A stretch of 64,000 nt of DNA from CAWBFD01 sp963788115 (lineage in GTDB: Bacteria > Actinomycetota > Thermoleophilia > Solirubrobacterales > 70-9): positions 1,488,001 to 1,552,000 of the forward strand of contig CAWBFD010000004.1 in the NCBI GenBank assembly GCA_963788115.1, in the 5' to 3' direction. This document shows, piece by piece, positions 32,712 to 43,522 of the stretch. Each line of letters opens with the position of its first letter. Position 1 is the first letter of the stretch. The notes beneath the pieces were generated by a model that had not been told where the DNA came from, did no database searches, and saw nothing but the letters and a program-made list of their open reading frames with translations. Position numbers and translations under genes: made by a program.

Positions 32712-35132
32712 CTACGGCGCGGTGCCGCCGCCGACACCGCCCGTGGTCCCTCCGCTGACATCGCCGCTGGCGTCTCCGCCGCCACCGCTCGGCGGGGTGG
32801 TCTCCGTCGCCTGAGGCTCCGCGGCAGGCGCCTCCTCGACGGGGGCCTCCTCGGTGGTGGTCTCCGTCCCGGAGTCCTCGGTTGTCGACGCCGAGGTGGC
32901 CGGCTCCTCGGGCACGTATGTGTCGGCCTCGGCCGGGGGGATGGAGGAGTCCGTATCGGTTTCCTCCTCCAGCCTCTCCGCCTCCAGCTCATCGACCCCG
33001 CGTTCGTCCTCGAGCTCCGCCCAGGCGAGGGTGATGTCGCGGAAGATCAGCGCCGGGAAGGTGCCGCCGTCGACCGGCGAGCCCGCGTACTCGGTCGTCA
33101 TCGGCTCGAGCGAGTCGGGATGGCCCACCCACACCGCGATCGTCTGGTCCTCGTTCGCGCCGACAAACCAGGCGTCGCCGTTTTCGTCGGTGGTACCGGT
33201 CTTTCCCCAGATCTCCTCGTCGCCGGTCGCAGCGTTGGTCCCCGTGCCGGAGCTGACCACGGTCTGGAGGATCGTCCTCGCTGACGCCGCGACGGTCGGG
33301 TCGATCACCTGCTCATAGGTGATCTTGCTCTCGCCGCTCTCGCCGTCGTTGGTCTCGACCAGATCGCCGTCTGCATCCTCTACCGTCTCGATCGCCACGG
33401 GACCATCCGGCGACGCCGCGAGCGTGCCCGATACCCGCTGTCCGTCCATCTCCAGGGTCTCGAACGCATGCGCCATCTCGAGCGGGGTGACCCCCTTCTC
33501 GAGGCCCCCGAGGATCATCGCCGGGTTCGTCGAGAGCTTGGTCTCGATCCCCATGCTCCTCGCCGTCTCGGCGATCGCCTCCGGCCCGCCATCGACGCCC
33601 TCGAGCCCGACCTCGGCGTAGACCGAGTTGTCGGAGTACGTGGTCGCCGTCGCGAGGCTGGCCGAGCCGAGGTAGGAGTCCTCGTAGTTGTGGACCTCGA
33701 ACAGCTCCTGCTGGCCGGACTCCTGGTTGACGAACGGGAGCTCCTTCGGCATGGAGGACCAGACGCTGTCCGGCGAGATCCCCTGCGACAACGCCGTTAG
33801 CAGCGTGAACGGCTTGAACGCCGACCCCGGCTGACGATACCCCTGCGTGGCCAGGTTGAACGGAGCCTCGGCGAAGTCCGGCCCGCCGACCATCGCCCGG
33901 ACTCCGGCGTCCTGGCTGTCGAGCACGACCACCGCGGCGGTGATCCCGAGCCCGGACAGGCGCGAGCTCACGATCTCCTCCACGCGCTGCTGCAGCTCGA
34001 GGTCGAGGGTGGAGGTGATCTCGAGCCCGCCGCCGAACGCCTTGCCCGCACCGTACTTGTCGACGAGCTGCTGGCGCAGCCAGGACGTGAAGTAGGGAGC
34101 CACCGAGTCCTCCTCGGGCGTCGCGATCTGGCTCGCGTCCGGGATCTCGATCCGGGCGTAGTCCTCATACTCGTCGTCGGTGAGGTAGCCCTGCTCGGCC
34201 ATCCGCTGAAGCACCAGGTTGCGGCGGACGGTCGCCGCCTCCGGATTGGCTCGGGGCGAGTAGGCGCTGGGCGAGGAGATCATCCCCGCCAGTAGCGCCG
34301 CCTCCCCCGGCAGGAGCTGGTAGGCACACCTGTCCGGCCCGGCGTTGCCGCAGCCGGGGTGGTTCCAGCCGAAGTATGTGTGGGCGGCGGCCTCGATCCC
34401 GTACGCGCCCTCGCCGAAGTAGATCGAGTTCAGGTACTCGGTGAGGATCTTGTCCTTGTCCCATTCGCGCTCGAGCTGGTACGCGAGTGCCGCCTCGCGC
34501 AACTTCTGCAGGATCGTGCGGTCCTGCTGGGCGGCGAGCGCGTTCTTGACGAACTGCTGCGTGATCGTCGATCCGCCCTGGGCGGCGGACCCGGAGAGGA
34601 TGTCCTGATAGAGGGCGCGGCCGATGGCCTCGAAGTCCACCCCCCGGTGCTCATAGAAGCGCTGGTCCTCGATCGCGACGACCGCCTCCTTCATCGCCGG
34701 GGCGATCTCGTCCGACTCGACGAGGATCCGGCCCTCGTTGTTGGTCAGGGTGGCGATCCTCTCGCCCTTGCGGTCATAGACCACCGAGTTCTCGGCTGCC
34801 GCGAACTCGGCGCGATTCTCGAGCTGGGGCAGGTCTGAGGCGACCGCCATCATGATCCCGAACACCCACGACACGAACGCGAGCAGGCTGAGACCGAGCA
34901 CGACCACGGCCATCCGAAGCTTCTTCAGACGCGGTTTGGCGGCGCCCGGGGGGGACGGGAGCTGCGGCAGGGGCGAGGCCGCCCCTGCACCGTTGCCGGC
35001 CGCCTCGACCAGCTCGGACGGTGGCTCGGGCGCCTCGGGCCGGGCAGCCCGCGGGCCCGCGCTCGCCGCTGAGCGCTCGCCGCCGTTGGAGCGGCGGGTG
35101 AGCCGCTCGATCAGACTGCGCGGCGACGCCAT
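32712..35132 (-). CDS. Bifunctional penicillin-binding protein (class A PBP, glycosyltransferase/transpeptidase)
   Basis: 806-aa peptidoglycan synthase. Cytoplasmic Pro/Ala-rich N terminus, a membrane anchor (MAVVVLGLSLLAFVSWVFGI), then a GT51 domain with AVVAIEDQRFYEHRGVDFEA and GGSTITQQFVKNAL. The transpeptidase domain has the Ser of SxxK in PGSAFKPFTLL, SDN in TYSDNSVYAEV and KTG in WGKTGTTDENGDAWFVG. The last about 100 residues are acidic then Thr/Glu/Gly-rich and low complexity, typical of actinobacterial PBP1 tails. Divergent from tyrS. Confidence 0.93.
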   Translation of the reverse strand: MASPRSLIERLTRRSNGGERSAASAGPRAARPEAPEPPSELVEAAGNGAGAASPLPQLPSPPGAAKPRLKKLRMAVVVLGLSLLAFVSWVFGIMMAVASDLPQLENRAEFAAAENSVVYDRKGERIATLTNNEGRILVESDEIAPAMKEAVVAIEDQRFYEHRGVDFEAIGRALYQDILSGSAAQGGSTITQQFVKNALAAQQDRTILQKLREAALAYQLEREWDKDKILTEYLNSIYFGEGAYGIEAAAHTYFGWNHPGCGNAGPDRCAYQLLPGEAALLAGMISSPSAYSPRANPEAATVRRNLVLQRMAEQGYLTDDEYEDYARIEIPDASQIATPEEDSVAPYFTSWLRQQLVDKYGAGKAFGGGLEITSTLDLELQQRVEEIVSSRLSGLGITAAVVVLDSQDAGVRAMVGGPDFAEAPFNLATQGYRQPGSAFKPFTLLTALSQGISPDSVWSSMPKELPFVNQESGQQELFEVHNYEDSYLGSASLATATTYSDNSVYAEVGLEGVDGGPEAIAETARSMGIETKLSTNPAMILGGLEKGVTPLEMAHAFETLEMDGQRVSGTLAASPDGPVAIETVEDADGDLVETNDGESGESKITYEQVIDPTVAASARTILQTVVSSGTGTNAATGDEEIWGKTGTTDENGDAWFVGANEDQTIAVWVGHPDSLEPMTTEYAGSPVDGGTFPALIFRDITLAWAELEDERGVDELEAERLEEETDTDSSIPPAEADTYVPEEPATSASTTEDSGTETTTEEAPVEEAPAAEPQATETTPPSGGGGDASGDVSGGTTGGVGGGTAP

Positions 35133-35275
35133 CGGATGTCGATCGAAGGGGCGTGCATCGAGCTTGCCCGGCAGAAGCCGGAAGGCGCTTGGAGGCGCGG
35201 CGTGTCGGCCCGCGAGGGTCCAGGAGGGAGGATGCGCACCCCGCCGAGCCGAGGCGTGAGTCTAGCATTGGCCCA

Positions 35276-36463
35276 ATGACGGATCCGCGGGCTCCCGACG
35301 CCGATCCCCGCCTGCAAACGCTGCTGGCCGGAGCGGTCGACGCCCTGCCCGAGGGCAGGCTCGCCGAGCAGCTGGCCGAGGGCAAGACCCTGCGGGTGAA
35401 GTTCGGGATGGACCCGACGATGCCCGATGTTCACCTCGGGCACTGCGTGGTCCTGAACAAGCTGCGCGCGTTCCAGGACCTCGGCCACCCCGTCGTGCTG
35501 ATCGTCGGCGACTACACGGCGCGCGTGGGTGATCCCAGCGGCCGGGACACGACGCGCCCCGTGCTCTCGCCGGAGCGAATCGAGGAGAACGCGAGCACCT
35601 ACACGGAGCAGGCGTTCAAGATCCTGGATCGCGAGCGCACGGAGGTGCGTCGCAACAGCGAGTGGCTGGCGATGTCGAGCGAAGAGCTGTTCCGGCTGAT
35701 GCGCCGATTCACCGTGGCGCGGCTGCTCGAGCGCGATGACTTCGCCCGAAGGATCGAGTCGGAGCAGCCGATCTCGGCGCTGGAGCTCCTCTACCCCGTG
35801 CTCCAGGGATACGACTCCGTGGCCGTCGAGGCCGACGTCGAGCTCGGCGGCGCCGATCAAAAGTTCAACCTGCTGTTCGCGCGCGACGTCCAGGAGTCGT
35901 TCGGGATGCCGCCCCAGTCGATCCTGACGATGCCGATCCTGCCCGGCACCGACGGCGTCCGCAAGATGAGCAAGTCCTACGACAACTATGTGGGGGTGAC
36001 CGACCCGCCCGAGGAGATGTTCGGAAAGCTGATGAGCGTGCCCGACGAGGTCATGGGCGACTACTACCTGCTCCTGCTCGGCGACGAGCTTGATCCCCAG
36101 CAGCATCCCGGGACGGCCAAGCGGGAGCTGGCGCGCAGGCTGGTTCAGCGGTTCCACGGCCCCGACGCGGCCCAGGCGGCCGAGCAGCGCTTCGACCGCA
36201 TCCACGTCGACCGTGAGGTTCCCGATGAGATCGAGGAGGTGGTCATCTCGGCGAACGCAGCGGTGCACCTGCCGGCGCTGATCGCGGAGCAGTTCGACCT
36301 CAGCCGCAGCGAGGGGCGGCGCCTGATCGAGCAGGGAGGTGTCCGGATCGCCGGGTCAGTGGTCGAGCCGGGACGCTTCGACGTCCCGGCGGCAGAGCTC
36401 GACGGCCAGGTGTTGCAGGTTGGCCGCCGGCGCTTTCGCCGGGTTCGGGTCGCCGGCGACTAG
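35276..36463 (+). CDS. tyrS: Tyrosyl-tRNA synthetase TyrS
   Basis: 395-aa class I aminoacyl-tRNA synthetase. HIGH-type motif in PTMPDVHLGHCVVLNKLRAF, tyrosine-pocket segment ELLYPVLQGYDSVAVEADVE, GGADQKFNLLFARD, and KMSKS in GVRKMSKSYDNYV. The C terminus is an S4 RNA-binding domain (DLSRSEGRRLIEQGGVRI). The start at 35276 is preceded by TAGCAT 7 nt upstream and no Shine-Dalgarno. I see no T-box in the 143 bp before it. The rRNA promoter lies directly downstream. Confidence 0.95.
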   Translation: MTDPRAPDADPRLQTLLAGAVDALPEGRLAEQLAEGKTLRVKFGMDPTMPDVHLGHCVVLNKLRAFQDLGHPVVLIVGDYTARVGDPSGRDTTRPVLSPERIEENASTYTEQAFKILDRERTEVRRNSEWLAMSSEELFRLMRRFTVARLLERDDFARRIESEQPISALELLYPVLQGYDSVAVEADVELGGADQKFNLLFARDVQESFGMPPQSILTMPILPGTDGVRKMSKSYDNYVGVTDPPEEMFGKLMSVPDEVMGDYYLLLLGDELDPQQHPGTAKRELARRLVQRFHGPDAAQAAEQRFDRIHVDREVPDEIEEVVISANAAVHLPALIAEQFDLSRSEGRRLIEQGGVRIAGSVVEPGRFDVPAAELDGQVLQVGRRRFRRVRVAGD

Positions 36464-36514
36464 CGCGGAACATCCGCTTCGCGCTACACTCCTGCGCCCC
36501 ACCGGGTCCCGCGA

Positions 36515-36544
36515 TTGCGGGGGGCCACCTCCCGCGGCTATACT
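36515..36544 (+). promoter_or_regulatory. Putative rrn promoter
   Basis: TTGCGG (36515-36520) and TATACT (36539-36544) are separated by 18 bp, the best sigma70-type match in the tyrS-16S gap. It sits about 370 bp before the 16S gene and just before the processing-stem arm. Confidence 0.5.
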
Positions 36545-36910
36545 CGGTGGTCGCCTTCGAGGCGGTTCGTGCGTGGGCGGAGCGTCCCTCCGTCCTCGCG
36601 TGATGCGGTCTTTGAAAACTGAGCAGCGCGCGAGCCGCAGGCCTATGGGCCCGCGGCCGCGACAGGTCCGACCCGTCGCCAGCTTCTGGGGACCTCGGTC
36701 CCCCGCGACGTCCTTCGGGGCGTCTCCGTGCGGGCGACGGGCACACAACCCTGTCATGCCGCCGCCGATCTGTGTACTCGGCGGCGCAAACTGAGGCATG
36801 GCAACTCTCTAACGAAGACAGAGGAGCCGTCGGCTGGGGGCTATGCCCCCTCGGCATCCCTCCGGGATGCTCCCCCTGACCGGGGCCGGCGGATGAAACC
36901 CTCGAGTCAC
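36545..36910 (+). other. rrn leader with 16S processing-stem 5' arm
   Basis: Non-coding leader. Bases 36605-36629 (core AAAACTGAGCAGCGC at 36615-36629) pair with 38556-38580 behind 16S, with 15 perfect bp plus GCGGTCT/AGACCGC after a short mismatch, giving the double-strand-RNase processing stem of pre-16S. CTTTGAAAACT in this arm resembles a boxA. Further local hairpins, such as GGCTGGGGGC/GCCCCCTCGGC-type stems near 36832-36860, lie before the mature 5' end. No tRNA or ORF is supported. Confidence 0.7.
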
Positions 36911-38460
<1,550 letters not shown>

Positions 38461-38687
38461 TAGGGAGACATTCCCTAATGTCGACCGGACCTGGCCCGAC
38501 GGCCGAGCCTCGAGCTCGGCACCGGATCGCGCCCTCAGGCGCGGCCGGCCCGGGTGCGCTGCTCAGTTTTGAGAGACCGCGGGCGGAAGTCCTTCGCCCC
38601 GACCGGCCTCAGCGGAGCTTGAAAACTGCACCAAAGCCAATAAAGGGTATTCGCCCCATCTGCGCCTTCGGGTGCGGATGGAGCTCA
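38461..38687 (+). other. 16S-23S spacer without tRNA genes
   Basis: About 227 nt. It contains the 3' arm of the 16S stem (38556-38580) and the 5' arm of the 23S stem (38611-38632). The latter pairs with 42449-42470 over 22 nt with one mismatch (core CTTGAAAACTGCACC). I found no tRNA-Ile or tRNA-Ala cloverleaf in the spacer. Confidence 0.75.
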
Positions 38688-39213
38688 CCGTCAAGAGAAT
38701 AAGGGCACATGGTGGATGCCTTGGCACCAGGAGTCGAAGAAGGACGTGGACGGCTGCGATAAGCCGCGGTGAGGCGCTGAACAGCCATTGACCCGCGGAT
38801 CTCCGAATGGGGAAACCCGGCGCCGGTAATGCGGCGTCATTCGTGGCTGAATACATAAGCCGCGAAAGGCAAGCGGGGGAACTGACACATCTCAGTACCC
38901 CGAGGAAAGGAAATCAACCGAGACTCCCCGAGTAGTGGCGAGCGAAAGGGGATCAGCCCAAACCCGGCAGGTGAAAGCGGGCACGCGTTGTCTGCTGGGG
39001 GTTGTAGGGCTTCGTGTCCGGACCGTGCCCGGTCCGGCGGCAGTTACCAAGTCAGGCTCTAGCCGAAGTCGAGTGGAACCTCGCACCACAGAGGGCAACC
39101 GTCCCGTAGGCGAAAGGGCGCTGACCTGCCGATCGAAGCTCCTGAGTAGGACCGCTGCCGTGAAACGCGGTCTGAATCCGGGGGGACCACCCTCCAAGGC
39201 TAAGTACTCCCTG

Positions 39214-39255
<42 letters not shown>

Positions 39256-39827
39256 CACCCCAGAAGGGGAGTGAAATAGTACCTGAAACCACGTGCCTAC
39301 AAGTGGTCGGAGCGCCTTCGGGCGTGACGGCGTACTTTTTGCATAACGGGCCGGCGAGTTACGCGTCGGTGGCGAGGTTAAGCGATGAGCGGAGCCGCAG
39401 CGAAAGCGAGTCCGAACAGGGCGATTCAGTCACCGGCGGTAGACCCGAAACTGGGCGAGCTATCCATGGGCAGGTTGAAGCGGGGGTAAGACCTCGTGGA
39501 GGACCGAACCGACCTACCGTGAAATGTGGGCGGATGACCTGTGGATAGGAGTGAAAGGCTAAGCAAGCCCAGAGATATCTGGTTCTCTCCGAAATATATT
39601 TAGGTATAGCCTCGAGCTAGTACGTTTCGGCCGTAGAGCACTGCTTGGACTAGGGGCCCTACCAGGTTACCGACTTCAGGCAAACTCCGAAGACCGTTAC
39701 GTTCATCTCGGGAGTCAGCGTGCGGGGGATAAACTTCGTACGCGAGAGGGGAACAACCCAGACCGCCAGCTAAGGACCCCAAGTGCGAGCTAAGTGGGAA
39801 ACGATGTTCGAGTGCTGAGACAACCAA

Positions 39828-39868
<41 letters not shown>

Positions 39869-40714
39869 CAGCTCACTGGTCAAGTGTTCGGGCGCGGATA
39901 ATTCAACGGGGCTTAAGCTCGCCTCCGAAGCTGTGGGCTCGGCGATCTGCGGATCGTCCGAGCGGTAGGAGAGCGTTCCTGCGCTGGACTGAAGCGGCGG
40001 CGCGAGCTGTCGTGGAGGCGCAGGAAGTGAGAATGCCGGCATGAGTAGCGCAAGAGGGGTGAGAATCCCCTCCACCGATTGTCCAAGGTTTCCTGAGTAA
40101 AGTTCGTCTGCTCAGGGTTAGTCGGGACCTAAGGCGAGGCCGAAAGGCGTAGCCGATGGCGAACGGGTTGATATTCCCGTACCACGTCGCGTCCGCTATG
40201 ACCGATGGGGTGACGAGGAAGGGGAACGGAACCCAGGCGATGGTTGTCCTGGGGCAAGCACGTAGCCAGTCGCGGCAGGAAAACCCGCCGTGGCGCTTTA
40301 ACGCGAGGTGCGATGCCAGCTGGCTTGACCGCCGGCGAGTCCGTGTACCCATGCCTCCGAGAAAAACCTCTAGGCAGGACGCTCGTGCCCGTACCGAGAA
40401 CCGACACAGGTGGACAGGTAGAGAATACTGAGGTGAGCGAGCTAACCCTCGTTAAGGAACTCGGCAAAATCGTCCCGTAACTTCGGGAGAAGGGACGCCC
40501 CGGTAGGGTGAAGCCACTAGCTGGTGGAGCCCGAGGGGGCCGCAGTGACTAGGTCCAAGCGACTGTTTACCAAAAACACAGGCCTCTGCTAAGTCGAAAG
40601 ACGACGTATAGGGGCTGACGCCTGCCCGGTGCCGGAAGGTTACGCGGAGGTGTTAGCGGCCTTGTGCCGCGAAGCGCTGAAGCTAAGCCCCGGTAAACGG
40701 CGGCCGTAACTATC

Positions 40715-41442
40715 AGTTGACCGAGGTAGTTGTAAAACTCGGCTATATGCTGGAACGCCTGTTCCGAGAAGGATGCAGAATCCCGCACTACCAGTGCCAG
40801 GGCGACCGGAGTCCATCCGGCGCCGGAGGTACGGTGACAAGGTGACGGGTGCAGGCAATCAGCAGGAAAGGCTCTCCATCCAGGAGATCCCCAGCGAGCT
40901 CGGGAGCTTTCTGGCGGGCTTCGCCCTCGGCGAGGCCAGCTTCATGATCGTCTGTCGCCGACGCGGCGACTACGGGCGGCGATGGAAGCTCTCGGCAGCC
41001 TTCAACGTCTCGCAGAAGGATCGAGCCCCGCTCGACCTCTTTCGCGACACGCTTGGCTGCGGAAGCATGAGGAAGGCCGGCAACGGTGGCTGGTACTGGG
41101 AGGTCAATGACCTTCGGGAGATCAGCGATCGCATCGTCCCCTTCTTCGAGCGATTCCCACTCGTTGGGACAAAGGCCCAGGAGTTCGCCCGATTCGCGGA
41201 AGCCGTAGGGCTTCTGGCGCGCGGGCGCCTGACGGACGCGGACTACGTCGCCGTGCTGACTCTTCGTGAGTCGATGAACGGCGGCGGCAAGCGCCGCTAC
41301 ACGATGGAGAGAATCCTCAGAGACCATACGCCGAGCCCGTCTCAGGCCTGAGATGGGATGAGATGGTCCGCTCTCACGGGCGACCGTGAGAGGTGGTCAG
41401 AAATGGCCACCCGCTGCGCTCAGGCGCGGTCGTAACATCAGG
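40715..41442 (+). mobile_element. Group I self-splicing intron in 23S helix 69 (after position U1917, E. coli numbering)
   Basis: A 728-bp insert interrupts GTAACTAT/AACGGTCC. The upstream exon ends in U and the insert ends in G, as group I splicing requires. P1 is perfect: exon AACUAU pairs with the internal guide GUAGUU at 40727-40732, including the obligatory U.G at the splice site. Core-like segments: CAATCAGCAGGAAA at about 40856-40869 (P7 5' side) and GATGAGATGGTCCG at about 41358-41372 (P3/P7 3' side). An 8-bp hairpin CTCTCACG/CGTGAGAG (P9) and GTGGTC/GGCCAC follow. The ORF sits between the P7 halves. Introns at this site are known in Coxiella. Confidence 0.9.
40842..41351 (+). CDS. 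Intron-encoded LAGLIDADG homing endonuclease (single motif)
   Basis: About 169 aa, similar in size to I-CreI, so probably a homodimer. The dodecapeptide helix reads LGSFLAGFALGEASF: the catalytic acid (Glu in GE) is kept, while the usual Asp two residues before it is Leu and the following Gly is Ala. The rest follows the family: FNVSQKDRAPLDLFRDTLGCG, GGWYWEVNDLREISDRIVPFFERFP, ARFAEAVGLLARG, LTLRESMN. GTG at 40842 with GGAGG (40825-40829) is one possible start; an in-frame ATG at 40773 is the other. Expected target is the uninterrupted helix-69 sequence. GC and codon use do not differ obviously from the host. Confidence 0.85.
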   Translation: MTGAGNQQERLSIQEIPSELGSFLAGFALGEASFMIVCRRRGDYGRRWKLSAAFNVSQKDRAPLDLFRDTLGCGSMRKAGNGGWYWEVNDLREISDRIVPFFERFPLVGTKAQEFARFAEAVGLLARGRLTDADYVAVLTLRESMNGGGKRRYTMERILRDHTPSPSQA

Positions 41443-41503
<61 letters not shown>

Positions 41504-41577
41504 CGACTTGGACGCTGTCTCAACGAGGGGCTCGGTGAAATTAAAGTCTCGGTGAAGATGCCGAGTACCTGCGGAAA

Positions 41578-41613
<36 letters not shown>

Positions 41614-41756
41614 TATTGGAGTTCGGGATATCTCGCTCAGGATAGGTGGGAGGCTATGAACCGGCGGCTTTGGCTGCCGGGAAGCCACCCTTGAGATACC
41701 ACCCTTGGTGTTCTGGGCTTCTAACGCATCGCCGTGAACCGGGATGCGAACAGTGT

Positions 41757-41794
<38 letters not shown>

Positions 41795-41944
41795 TGTAAC
41801 GGAGGCGCCCAAAGGTTCCCTCAGCACGGTCGGAAATCGTGCGCAGAGTGTAAAGGCAGTAAGGGAGCTTGACTGCGAGACCGACGGGTCGAGCAGGAAC
41901 GAAAGTTGGGCTTAGTGATCCGGCGGTTGCAAGTGGAAGCGCCG

Positions 41945-41987
<43 letters not shown>

Positions 41988-42012
41988 GCTTCCAAGAGTC
42001 CACATCGACGAA

Positions 42013-42055
<43 letters not shown>

Positions 42056-42059
42056 GAGT

Positions 42060-42142
<83 letters not shown>

Positions 42143-42448
42143 TTCCGTAGGCGTTGGAGAGTTGAGAGGAGTCATCCTTAGTACGAGAGGACCGGGATGA
42201 ACGCACCTCTGGTGTATCTGCTGTCCTGCCAAGGGCACTGCAGGCTAGCTACGTGCGGATCGGATAACCGCTGAAGGCATCTAAGCGGGAAGCCGACCTC
42301 GAGATGAGCTCTCCCATCCCCTTGAGGGAGTAAGACCCCTGGTAGACGACCAGGTTGATAGGCCGGATGTACAAGAGCGGTAACGCTCTCAGCAGACCGG
42401 TACTAATGGGTCGAGGTCTTGACGTTTATGTTTACCCTTGTTGGTGGA

Positions 42449-42470
42449 GGTGCAGTTTTCAAGCCCCGCT
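42449..42470 (+). other. 3' arm of the 23S processing stem
   Basis: Pairs with 38611-38632 upstream of 23S over 22 nt with a single mismatch, bringing the 23S ends together for endonuclease cleavage. Confidence 0.75.
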
Positions 42471-42511
42471 GGGGGCCTGCGGTCCCCTGATCGGGGCCGC
42501 GGTCTCGCAGA

Positions 42512-42628
42512 TTTCGGTGGTCATAGCGAGGGGGAAACACCTCTTCCCATTCCGAACAGAGCAGTTAAGCCCCTCTGCGCCGATGGTACTTGGTGCTCAC
42601 GCGCCCGGGAGAGTAGGTCGCCGCCGGT
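42512..42628 (+). rRNA. rrf: 5S ribosomal RNA
   Basis: About 117 nt with the universal 5S core: GGTGGTCATAGCGAGGGGGA, ATTCCGAACAGAGCAGTTAAG, GCGCCGATGGTACTTGG and the closing GGGAGAGTAGGTCGCCGCC. Ends approximate. No clear intrinsic terminator follows before the next gene, about 100 bp away. Confidence 0.95.
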
Positions 42629-42688
42629 CTTTTCACTCTTGGTCGGGGTCTCCCGTATCGATGGCGAATAGGATTACGTCGTCGGCCC

Positions 42689-42732
42689 AACAACGGGAGG
42701 AGATTCCCATAACAACGGGAGGAGATTCCCAT
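42689..42732 (+). repeat. Tandem 22-bp duplication carrying a Shine-Dalgarno
   Basis: Bases 42689-42710 and 42711-42732 are identical 22-mers, each containing GGGAGGAGATTCCCAT. The AT at the end of the second copy is the start of the following gene's ATG, so the ribosome-binding site is present twice, 22 bp apart. Confidence 0.9.
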
Positions 42733-43144
42733 GATTGGTGCATTGATCCTCGGCCTCGTCGCGGGGTTCCTCGCGCGGGCGTTACTGCCGGGTAAGCAGG
42801 ATCTGAACTTCATCCTGACGATCCTCCTCGGACTCGCCGGCGCGGCCTTGGGCTACGCGTTCTTCACGCTGCTGCTCGGGATCGGCGACGAGAATGCGTT
42901 CGACCTCGGCGGGCTCCCCGGGGCCCTGGTCGGGGCGCTGGTGCTGCTGTTCATCTACGACCGGGCCGTCGCCAGCCGGGGCGAGAAGCAGGAGGCGCCG
43001 CAAGCGGTCACCTCCGGCGAGCGTTCGGCGGAGCCGGGTCGCGGCGCTGGTCGGCGCGCCCCTGCGGAGTCCACCGGTGTCTCGCCCGAGGAGCGGGCGG
43101 AGCGCCGCGAGCGCAGGGAGCGCGAGCGCAGGGAGCGCCAGTAG
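42731..43144 (+). CDS. GlsB/YeaQ/YmgE-like (transglycosylase-associated) membrane protein
   Basis: 137 aa. Three hydrophobic helices: MIGALILGLVAGFLARALLP, ILTILLGLAGAALGYAFFTLL and LPGALVGALVLLFIYDRAV, the architecture of the small GlsB/YeaQ/YmgE stress-associated family. The C-terminal about 55 residues are charged, ending in a repeated RRERERRERQ stretch. The ribosome-binding site is duplicated (42689-42732). Located just behind the rRNA operon, it may receive readthrough transcription. Molecular function unknown. Confidence 0.78.
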   Translation: MIGALILGLVAGFLARALLPGKQDLNFILTILLGLAGAALGYAFFTLLLGIGDENAFDLGGLPGALVGALVLLFIYDRAVASRGEKQEAPQAVTSGERSAEPGRGAGRRAPAESTGVSPEERAERRERRERERRERQ

Positions 43145-43181
43145 GCCAGCAAGGCGGGCCGCACAGCTGAGCGTTCGAGAG

Positions 43182-43207
43182 CGCTCCCCGCCGCTGGGCG
43201 GGGAGCG
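43182..43207. terminator. GC-rich hairpin after the GlsB-like gene
   Basis: CGCTCCCCGCC-GCTG-GGCGGGGAGCG: perfect 11-bp stem with a tetraloop, 37 bp after the stop and between convergent genes. No T-tract follows. Confidence 0.5.
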
Positions 43208-43219
43208 GAGTGGGGAGGC

Positions 43220-43456
43220 CTACGCCGCCTGACGGCGGGGCCGAGCGGGCCGGGACTCTCCACAGGCGCCGCGGCGGGTCGTCGCGAGCGCCTCCCAGCC
43301 CGGTCGCCGCCCAGCGGGGCGGCGACGGGCTCGCTCACGACGGGACCCGTCCGCGGGGAGCGGCTCGAGGCCGTATTCGCCCAGCGTGGCGAAGTCGATC
43401 AGGAGGTCGACCCCGCTGAGGATCTGCTGGCCGAAGCTCTGTCGCCCGTGGGTCAT
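43220..43456 (-). CDS. Small hypothetical protein downstream of dnaE2
   Basis: 78 codons from ATG 43454-43456 (MTHGRQSFGQQILSGVDLLI, then DFATLGEYGLEPLPADG and a basic tail RRERARRRPAGRR). The third-position GC pattern of the first 45 codons looks coding; the Arg-rich second half is less convincing. It lies 66 bp beyond the dnaE2 stop on the same strand. No family recognised and no Shine-Dalgarno seen. The rest of 43145-43522 contains only the hairpin at 43182-43207. Confidence 0.35.
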   Translation of the reverse strand: MTHGRQSFGQQILSGVDLLIDFATLGEYGLEPLPADGSRRERARRRPAGRRPGWEALATTRRGACGESRPARPRRQAA

Positions 43457-43522
43457 TGCCGGCGCCACGCTAAGCCGGGGGCCGGACGGAACCGGTGTTC
43501 TGCAAGCGATCTTGCATGGGCG

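Noticed and set aside
35133..35275. T-box riboswitch upstream of tyrS
   Set aside because: No conserved T-box sequence or specifier hairpin found. The TAGCAT at 7 nt from the ATG leaves no room for a leader.
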